Positions 25,438 through 31,809 of a stretch of DNA of 64,000 nucleotides are shown here, piece by piece. The DNA comes from an uncultured Alistipes sp. (lineage in GTDB: Bacteria; Bacteroidota; Bacteroidia; Bacteroidales; Rikenellaceae): assembly GCA_947623965.1 (NCBI GenBank), contig CANQIF010000005.1:1-64000 (forward strand), in the 5' to 3' direction. The notes beneath the pieces are model-generated. The model saw only the letters and a program-made list of their open reading frames with translations, searched no databases and was not told the DNA's origin. Both the position numbers and the translations under genes were made by a program. How positions within the stretch are numbered: the stretch's first letter is position 1; every line of letters begins with the position of its first letter.

Positions 25438-27234
25438 CTATCTCTTTTGATCGGGGTTTTCGGGGGTGACAGCGCCGGCCGGGGTGCCGGGAGCGGCCGA
25501 CCCTGTCGGAGCGGCCGGGGCGCCGGGGCCGGTTGGGGCGCCAGGGGAGCCGGCCGAACCGTCAGCCGAGGTGCCGGCCGGGCCAGACGGAACGTTCGGG
25601 CCGTTCGGTCCGCCGTTCGGTCCGCCATTCGGGCCGCTGTCCGAGCCGCTGTCCGGGTCAGCCGGAACGTTCGGGCCGTCGGGCCCCAGTTGAATCTGTC
25701 GGAAAAGGATGCTCAGTTCGGCGGCGAGCAGGGCCGTGAAGAGGGCCAGGAAGAGGAAGAAGGTGACCGAGACCAAGCCGCTCGGGATCTTCGAGGCGGC
25801 GACGTCGACAGGCATCAGCTCCTGGATGGCCCAGGGCTGGCGCCCCATCTCAGCGAGGGCCCAGCCGGCCTGCGAGGCGAAATAGGCGAGCGGGACGCAT
25901 GCGATAGCGACCCGGAGCAGCCAGCGCTGACGGCCGAGGCTGCCGCGCCGGTTGAACCACCAGACGAGCGCCAGCACGAGGATGAAGAGCATCCCCGCCC
26001 CCACCATCACGCGGAACGAGTAGAAGAGCACCGGAACGCAGGGGACGACCTGCTCCGGATCGTCGAGGTAGCCGTAGCCGAAGTAGGCGAAGTACTCGCG
26101 CAGGAAGTGCCGGCCCTCGGGAGTCGCGGGGTCGAACTCGGCGCGGACGGCCTCCTGCGTCGCGCGGTCGCCCGCTTCGAGGGCGGCGCGGTAGCGGGCC
26201 AGCTCGCCGACGGCGCGGCGGCCGCGTCCGATCTTCTCGGCGGTCGAGAGGATGCCCCGTTCGGCATTGCCTTCGACCAAGTCGCGGATGCCGGGGACGT
26301 AGGCGTCGGGATCGCGGAAGCTCATCACCGAGAGCATCTTCGGAATCGCGACGCTGAAATGGAAGGGATCCCCGCCCGCGCGGCGCTGCTCCTCGGGGCG
26401 CAGCACTCCGAAGAGGGTCAGCGGCGCCCCCTCTTCGCCTTGGTAGAGGCCCTCCATCGCGGCTAACTTCATCGGTTGCACACGGGCGACGACGGCGCCC
26501 GACGTATCGCCCGTAAGGGCTGTAAGAAGGGCGAAGAGGAGACCGAAGAGCGAAGCCGTGGCGATGCTTGCGCGGGCCATCCGCTCCTCGCGGCGGCGCA
26601 GCAGGTACCAGGCGCTGACGCCGACGACGAAGAGGGCCGCGAGCACGTAGGAGGAGGTGACGGTGTGGAAAAACTTGTTGACCGCCACGGGCGAGAGGGC
26701 CACATCGGCGAACGAGGTCATTTCGTTGCGCACGGTGTCGAGGTTGAAGGTGCAGCCCGCGGGGTGCTGCATCCAGGCGTTGGCGACGAGGATCCAGACG
26801 GCTGAGAGGTTGGCGCCGATGGCCGTGAGCCAGGTCGCGGCGAGGTGGAAGCCCTTCGAGACCTTCTCCCAGCCGAAGAACATCACGGCGATGAAGGTGC
26901 TCTCTAAAAAGAAGGCCATAATGCCCTCGATGGCGAGCGGGGCGCCGAAGATGTCGCCCACGAAATGGGAGTAGTTGGACCAGTTGGTGCCGAACTCGAA
27001 CTCGAGGATCAGCCCCGTGGCGACGCCGATGGCGAAATTGATGCCGAAGAGGCGCATCCAGAATTTGGTCGTGCGCTTCCAGAAGGGGTCGCCGGTGCGG
27101 ACGTAGCGCGTCTCCATCAGGGCGACGAGGAAGCCCAGACCGAGCGTCAGCGGCACGAAGAGCCAGTGGTAAATGGCCGTCAGGGCGAACTGCGCCCGCG
27201 ACCAGTCGACGGTGTGTAGGTAATCGGAGATCAT
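25438..27234 (-). CDS. cydA: Cytochrome bd oxidase subunit I with a long low-complexity tail
   Basis: 598 residues. The N-terminal part has WSRAQFALTAIYHWLFVPLT with His23 at the position of the haem b595 ligand, and FEFGTNWSNYSHFVGDIFG. The Q-loop region and the quinol-oxidase helices follow. The catalytic body ends near residue 515. The last 80 or so residues are Gly/Pro/Asn/Ala/Ser-rich (GPNGGPNGGPNG, GAPTGPGAPAAPTG) and have no counterpart in the family that I know. The ATG at 27234 begins at the family start; the upstream frame is repeat DNA. Confidence 0.95.
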   Translation of the reverse strand: MISDYLHTVDWSRAQFALTAIYHWLFVPLTLGLGFLVALMETRYVRTGDPFWKRTTKFWMRLFGINFAIGVATGLILEFEFGTNWSNYSHFVGDIFGAPLAIEGIMAFFLESTFIAVMFFGWEKVSKGFHLAATWLTAIGANLSAVWILVANAWMQHPAGCTFNLDTVRNEMTSFADVALSPVAVNKFFHTVTSSYVLAALFVVGVSAWYLLRRREERMARASIATASLFGLLFALLTALTGDTSGAVVARVQPMKLAAMEGLYQGEEGAPLTLFGVLRPEEQRRAGGDPFHFSVAIPKMLSVMSFRDPDAYVPGIRDLVEGNAERGILSTAEKIGRGRRAVGELARYRAALEAGDRATQEAVRAEFDPATPEGRHFLREYFAYFGYGYLDDPEQVVPCVPVLFYSFRVMVGAGMLFILVLALVWWFNRRGSLGRQRWLLRVAIACVPLAYFASQAGWALAEMGRQPWAIQELMPVDVAASKIPSGLVSVTFFLFLALFTALLAAELSILFRQIQLGPDGPNVPADPDSGSDSGPNGGPNGGPNGPNVPSGPAGTSADGSAGSPGAPTGPGAPAAPTGSAAPGTPAGAVTPENPDQKR

Positions 27235-27300
27235 ATCGGTGCGGTTGGTATGGATTGGTTGCTCGGGGTTGCTCGGGATTGCTCGGGCGGGCCGTTCGGC

Positions 27301-27515
27301 TTGCGGGCTATTCAGACCCGGACTGCGGGCTTGCGGCGGGCCGAGACAGCGGGCGGATCGTTCGGCTTGCAAGCGGGCCGGGACAGCGGGCGCTCGGGCA
27401 GCTTGCGGGCTATTCAGACCCGAACTGCAGGCTTGCGGCGGGCCGAGACGGCTTGCGGACCGTTCGGCTCGCAGGCGGGCCGGGACAGCGGGCGCTCGGG
27501 CGGCTTGCGGGCCAG
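27301..27515. repeat. 102-bp tandem repeat between DUF4492 gene and cydA
   Basis: TTGCGGGCTATTCAGACCCG begins at 27301 and again at 27403, with the start of a third copy near 27504. Each unit contains GCTTGCGGCGGGCCGAGAC and GCGGGCCGGGACAGCGGGCG. It fills the gap between the two genes and contains no gene of its own. Confidence 0.85.
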
Positions 27516-27536
27516 ACGGGCGGCGGCGTCACCGGA

Positions 27537-27764
27537 TCACCGGACCGGCAGCTGTTCGGGCGGCAGGGTCAGCTCCCACAGCACGCAGCGGCCGCGCTCC
27601 TCGTCACTCTTTCCCGCCAGCAGATCGGGGAAGAAGAAGAGACGGAGCACGCAGAAGATGACAAAGAGTTTCACGAGGATGATGAGCCACAACGTACGGC
27701 CCAGGGTCATTTCGCGGAACCCCTCGACATAAAATGCGATCACTCGTCCGACGGCGCGTTTCAT
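27537..27764 (-). CDS. DUF4492 small membrane protein next to cydAB
   Basis: 75 residues with one membrane helix (about 22-45, LGRTLWLIILVKLFVIFCVL) after a short basic N-terminus. DUF4492 proteins occur directly upstream of cydA in Bacteroidota, which suggests a role in assembly or stability of cytochrome bd. That role is inferred from position only. Here a 300-bp repeat-filled gap separates it from cydA. A -7 box lies at 27859-27866. Confidence 0.85.
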   Translation of the reverse strand: MKRAVGRVIAFYVEGFREMTLGRTLWLIILVKLFVIFCVLRLFFFPDLLAGKSDEERGRCVLWELTLPPEQLPVR

Positions 27765-27858
27765 TTTCGGCGGTTCGTGGCTTTCGGCTCCTGCGCAGCG
27801 CTCGGCACCCGCACAAGGGGCGGCACTCTCTGCTGGCGCTGCGATCCGGATTTTTCAC

Positions 27859-27866
27859 CAAATATA
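27859..27866 (-). promoter_or_regulatory. Candidate -7 box for DUF4492-cydAB
   Basis: TATATTTG on the minus strand, about 95 bases before the DUF4492 start. No good TTG is seen at -33, so support is moderate. Confidence 0.5.
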
Positions 27867-28008
27867 AACAAAAAAATCGGAATCCGGCACGTTTTTCCCA
27901 GAAATTCCGACCGAACACCCTGCAGCGGCGGCAAGATTCTCCTACCCCACCCGACCGTCACCCCCCCCAAAAAAAAAACCGAGTTAGGGCTAATTTGTGT
28001 ACCCCGAT

Positions 28009-28048
28009 AAAACGAATCAACCGCCTGCGTCGCCGCAAGCGGTTGATT
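28009..28048 (-). terminator. Hairpin terminator after tRNA-Met
   Basis: A perfect 10-bp stem, AATCAACCGC with GCGGTTGATT, followed on the minus strand by CGTTTTAT. A run of eight or more Cs followed by As lies just beyond (27961-27978). Confidence 0.75.
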
Positions 28049-28054
28049 TCCAGG

Positions 28055-28128
28055 TGGGCCCAGAGGGGCATGATCCCACGACCTTCGGATTATGAGTCCG
28101 CTGCTCTGACCGACTGAGCTATGGGCCC
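28055..28128 (-). tRNA. tRNA-Met type (anticodon CAT)
   Basis: Acceptor GGGCCCA/TGGGCCC, D arm GCTC/GAGC, anticodon stem GCGGA/TCCGA-like with loop CTCATAA, and T arm GTGGG ATCATGC CCCTC. The anticodon CAT fits elongator Met; a lysidine-modified Ile2 cannot be excluded from sequence alone. The T loop ATCATGC departs from the usual TTCGANT, which is worth noting. The promoter is at 28157-28188. Confidence 0.85.
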
Positions 28129-28156
28129 GCATCCGGCCCGAAAGACGGAAGCGGGA

Positions 28157-28290
28157 CAAAGATACGAAAAGTCGAGCGCAAAAGCAAACTTGTTTGCATT
28201 TTGCCGAGACAAAGTATCTTCGGCGAAGCCAAAGTACGAAATGCCGAGCGCAAAAGCAAACTTGTTTGCATTTTGCCGCAGCGAAACATT
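28157..28290 (-). promoter_or_regulatory. Promoter-bearing hairpin repeat upstream of tRNA-Met
   Basis: On the minus strand TTTG (28188-28185), 20 bases, TATCTTTG (28164-28157) gives a full promoter 28 bases before the tRNA. It is the end of a repeat unit of about 73 bases: a hairpin GCAAAC/GTTTGC, then GCGCTCGACTTTTCGTA. A second, upstream unit (about 28225-28290) has the same hairpin and TTTCGTACTTTGGCTTCGCCG. The unit is related to the triplicated one at 55630-55850. Confidence 0.82.
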
Positions 28291-28396
28291 CCGAACAGGA
28301 CCGAAACGTCCACGCACGCAAATACAGACAAGAACCGCCTTTGCAGCGGCCGAGAGCAGCCGCGACCGACCGCCGGCAACATTTTTTTCGCAAAGT

Positions 28397-28428
28397 GTTG
28401 TTTTTGCGGCCGAATTGTATTACCTTTG
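28397..28428 (+). promoter_or_regulatory. Promoter of rpmE
   Basis: TTG (28398-28400), 20 bases, then TACCTTTG (28421-28428). It lies 36 bases before the rpmE start. Confidence 0.8.
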
Positions 28429-28464
28429 TCGCGCTTAAGCACTAACATTAAACAAAAACAACAA

Positions 28465-28734
28465 ATGAAAAAGGGTATTCATCCGGAGAATTATCGTTTG
28501 GTGGCCTTCAAGGACATGTCCAACGACCACGTGTTTTTGTGCCGGTCCGCCGTTTCGACAAAAGAGACCATCGAAGTGAACGGCGAAACCTATCCCGTGT
28601 ATAAGATGGAAATTTCCAACACGTCGCACCCGTTCTATACGGGCAAGATGAAGTTGGTGGATACCGCCGGTCGCGTCGATAAGTTTATGAGCCGCTACGC
28701 AAAACGCTACGATAAGAAGAACGCTGCGAAGTAA
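28465..28734 (+). CDS. rpmE: Ribosomal protein bL31, type B
   Basis: 89 residues. It begins MKKGIHPENYRLVAFKDMS and contains SNTSHPFYTGK and RVDKFMSRYAKR, as in type B bL31. The zinc-binding cysteine pairs of the type A form are absent (only one Cys), so it should be zinc-independent. It bridges the ribosomal subunits. The ATG at 28465 follows an A-rich leader without Shine-Dalgarno. It has its own promoter and terminator, so it is a single-gene unit. Confidence 0.95.
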   Translation: MKKGIHPENYRLVAFKDMSNDHVFLCRSAVSTKETIEVNGETYPVYKMEISNTSHPFYTGKMKLVDTAGRVDKFMSRYAKRYDKKNAAK

Positions 28735-28757
28735 TTCGGCGCCAAACGGAAAGAAAC

Positions 28758-28796
28758 GACCCTCGTTCGCCCTGCGAACGGGGGTCTTCTTTTTTA
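28758..28796 (+). terminator. Terminator of rpmE
   Basis: GACCCTCGTTCG pairs with CGAACGGGGGTC around CCCTG, followed by TTCTTTTTT. Confidence 0.92.
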
Positions 28797-29440
28797 CTGG
28801 TGGTCAGAGGAGGGCGCGCGGGCCGCGGCTTGCGAAGGAACCGCGCGAGCGGACCTGCGGACGCGAGTTGTGGATCTTCTCGGGGCGAAGCTACGGACCT
28901 CCTCGGGGCGAAGCTGCGGCCCGCCAATCGCTACGCGATTGATATTGCGCAAAAAGGAGGCACCAGATTCATTACGAATTCGAGTTCAGGCCGCAGCCTG
29001 CGGAGCGCACGCAGATTCGGCAACGAGCTGCGGGCCTCCGCCGCCGGGAGGCTGCGGCCCGCCGACCTCTTCGAGGTCGATTCCAGCCACAAAACATGCC
29101 CGCAGCCGAGCGGATGGGCCCGCTTTCGAGCAGCGCGAGGATGCAGCCCTCCGCCCGGGGACGGCTGCGGGCTGCGGCGGTTCCGGGAAGGAACCGCCAA
29201 TTCAGAATTCAAAATTCAAGATTCAAAATTCATCATTAAAAGGGCTGCCGGGCTCGCTTGGGTTTACTCTCCGATTCGGGCTGCAGCCTGCGGAGGAGCC
29301 GCGCGAGCGGACGCAGAGGCGGACACGAGCAACGGGCCTCCGCCGCCCCCAGGCTGCGGCCCGCTCGGCCTTTGCAAGGCCGGAATCCTGAATGTCGGCC
29401 GGCAGACCTCTTCGAGATCGAACAGCAACTGTCAACCGTC
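28797..29440 (+). repeat. Intergenic modular repeat cluster with the most complete copy
   Basis: There is no gene between rpmE and susD. A left-end copy starts at TGGTCAGAGGAGGGC (about 28802) with a hairpin at 28925-28941 (CAATCGC stem). The complete copy spans about 28980-29237: left block, hairpin 29063-29079 (CGACCTC stem), right block CCGCAGCCGAGCGGATGGGC to GGCTGCGGGCTGC, hairpin 29176-29198 (GGCGGTTCC stem), and heptads to about 29237. A third left block with a CGGCCTT hairpin follows at 29276-29385. Confidence 0.88.
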
Positions 29441-29464
29441 GCATCGCCCCCCCCCCGCGTTCAT

Positions 29465-29498
29465 AAAAAAAACGGGCACCCCCGAAAAGGGGTGCCCG
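29465..29498 (-). terminator. Terminator of the first SusCD unit
   Basis: On the minus strand CGGGCACCCC pairs with GGGGTGCCCG and is followed by eight Ts. A run of ten Cs lies just outside at about 29447-29456. Confidence 0.9.
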
Positions 29499-29662
29499 TC
29501 GTTTTGCGGAGCGATCCGCCGCCGAAGCGGTCCGGCTTCCGCCGAAAGGCTGCCCGCCCGGCTCCCGCCGAAAGAGGCCGACCTCCCCGCTTCCGCCGGA
29601 GCGGCGTCGTCATCCGGCTGCAGCCGGATGCGATCGTGCCGCTTCCGCCTCGTGCCGCCGGT

Positions 29663-31789
29663 TTATTTATCCGAGAACCCGTAGCCGTTGGTCAGGTTGG
29701 CCGACGACAGCACATTCGGATTGAACGGAACCAGATAGATCGGTGCTTTCACGTAGTCGTAGTTGTAGAACAGATAATCGGAATATTCCGTCTCATATTT
29801 GGCCAGTTCCTTGCCCCACTCGACCTTCTCGTAGCCGTCTGCGAGCAGCTCGGCCTCCTTCTCGGCCGACACCGGCTCGAAGAGACCGACGATCGCGAGG
29901 TTCGTCTTCGGCGTCTCCGCATACGTGCAACCGAACGATCCCCAGTCGTCGTGCTGGCCGCGCCAGCCCGGGTAGAGCACCGGATCGTTCTTGTCGGGGC
30001 ACTGGGCCGTCAGGCGGAAGCCGTACTTCGACTTGGCATCCACGAGCTTCGTGTAGATGTAGCTCGAAATGACGTTGCCGTTCTCGAACTTGTAGAAACC
30101 TTTCGTCTTCAGCCCTTCGAACATCTTCTTCGTCAGTTCCTTGATCTCCTTGATCTTCTCGGGCAGCAGACCAGTGCGGATCAGCGTCCAGCGGCGATCG
30201 CCCTCGCCGGCGAACTCGAAACCGCGCTCTTCGATCACGGCCTTCAGAATGCCGCCGCACTTGGTGATGAAGGCATCCGTATTGGCCTTGCCGGCGGGGA
30301 ATGCCCGCTCGCGGATAATCTTCAGATAGTTCTTGGCTTCGCCCTCCTCGCCCAGAGCGGCGCAGGCCTCGGCATAGCCCAGATACATTTCGGACATGCG
30401 CATATACGGGCCGTTGATGCCCGATTTACGGTTCTGCTGATACCACGGGGTCGCCTGACGGTTCTCGTCCCATTTGTTCAGCGAGATGCCGCCGCCATTG
30501 CATTTCGAATCAGGAACGAAAGGAAGTAGCATCTCGGTGCCATTGCCTTTGCTGCCCGTGACCGTAGCGGCCACGTCGCGGCGCATGTCGTTCGGATCGA
30601 AGCAGCCGTAATAGTAGGCGGGATTCATACGCCCCTGGCCGTAGTTCTTGCAGGGATAGGCCTTCTTGCTGCCACCATTCGACGGACGACCGAACGAATA
30701 GGGGCGCGAATCGTTGCCGCCGCCCTGCTGCATCGGGTATTCGTAGATCGATTCAGTCGCGTATACGGCGTCACTCATGTGCATCTCCTGGAAGAAGTAC
30801 TGGTAGGGGTTGTCGTAGACGCGCTTGCCGTCAGCCGGACGCGGGTCGGTCAACACCAGCCGGGCCGATCCCGACTGTTCGATCGCCTTGTGGAAATAGG
30901 TCTTGGCGATGGTATAGAAGTCGCGCCAGTCGCTGCGACGGCCGTAGACCGCGTCGTTGTTCTCCGTTCCGAGCGTTTCGAACGAAATGGTCTTGCCCTC
31001 GGCATCGACACGCTCGACATCCTTGCGGCGCGTCTGGTAACCGCCGGCCTCGAGGGCCATGCGGCCGATCAACCCCTGCACATAGGTCTTCGAGAAGCAC
31101 TTCTTGACATCCGTATATCCCGGAATCTTGCCGACCTCGAACATGAGGGGCTCGACGCGGATCAGATCGGCGATCGTCTTCTCATAGATCAGATCGCGCG
31201 AGGTGAGGCCGCTGGCCGGTTCGCCGAAAACGGTGTTGTAGGGGACGTCGCCGAAGTATCTGCAGAGTTCGCGGTAGGCCGTGGCACGCATAGCGATCGC
31301 TTCGCCGTAGAGTTGGCTCAGCTCCGAAGGCTCGCCCGCCGACATGAACTCCTCGAAGTTCGGGGCCTCCTCCATGGCGGTGATGATGGCGTTGGCCTTG
31401 CCGATCACGGCATAGAGCTTGTTGTAGGCGCCGCTCTCGTCGTCCTTGTCATAGGAGCCGAGGGTATAGTTGCCGGCGTAGGTGCCGTTGTCGTAAAGGA
31501 CTTCGGGCCAATGGCGTCCCGGCTGGTTGGAGAACTTCTCCGGATGACGCTCGATATCCGAGCCGGCGACGTCGAGGGCGTAGAACCACCCGTCGCCGAA
31601 GACCTGGCTGCTGGCGCAGTCCCGCCACGTGTCATAGGCTCCGTCCAGGGCGGCACGCGCGGTCGTCGGATTGGAGAAGACGAAGTTTCCATCGACCTCC
31701 GAGGGGGACGTTACGTCGAGGAAGTCGCTGCACGAAGGCGCAGCCGCCAGGGCGGCGACGCAAAGTGCAGAATAAACTATTTTTTTCAT
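29663..31789 (-). CDS. SusD/RagB-family outer-membrane lipoprotein (pair 1)
   Basis: 708 residues. The signal peptide ends in a lipobox (AAPSC, Cys20), so the protein is lipid-anchored on the cell surface. The SusD fold is indicated by the N-terminal SDFLDVTSPSEVDGNFVFSN, the TPR-like helices with YGEAIAMRATAYRELCRYFGDVPY, and the C-terminal FNPNVLSSANLTNGYGFSDK. SusD proteins form the lid of the SusC transporter and bind the incoming glycan or peptide. It follows its SusC by 20 bp. The substrate is unknown. Confidence 0.94.
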   Translation of the reverse strand: MKKIVYSALCVAALAAAPSCSDFLDVTSPSEVDGNFVFSNPTTARAALDGAYDTWRDCASSQVFGDGWFYALDVAGSDIERHPEKFSNQPGRHWPEVLYDNGTYAGNYTLGSYDKDDESGAYNKLYAVIGKANAIITAMEEAPNFEEFMSAGEPSELSQLYGEAIAMRATAYRELCRYFGDVPYNTVFGEPASGLTSRDLIYEKTIADLIRVEPLMFEVGKIPGYTDVKKCFSKTYVQGLIGRMALEAGGYQTRRKDVERVDAEGKTISFETLGTENNDAVYGRRSDWRDFYTIAKTYFHKAIEQSGSARLVLTDPRPADGKRVYDNPYQYFFQEMHMSDAVYATESIYEYPMQQGGGNDSRPYSFGRPSNGGSKKAYPCKNYGQGRMNPAYYYGCFDPNDMRRDVAATVTGSKGNGTEMLLPFVPDSKCNGGGISLNKWDENRQATPWYQQNRKSGINGPYMRMSEMYLGYAEACAALGEEGEAKNYLKIIRERAFPAGKANTDAFITKCGGILKAVIEERGFEFAGEGDRRWTLIRTGLLPEKIKEIKELTKKMFEGLKTKGFYKFENGNVISSYIYTKLVDAKSKYGFRLTAQCPDKNDPVLYPGWRGQHDDWGSFGCTYAETPKTNLAIVGLFEPVSAEKEAELLADGYEKVEWGKELAKYETEYSDYLFYNYDYVKAPIYLVPFNPNVLSSANLTNGYGFSDK

Positions 31790-31809
31790 GTGTCTGTTTC
31801 GTTTTAGGT

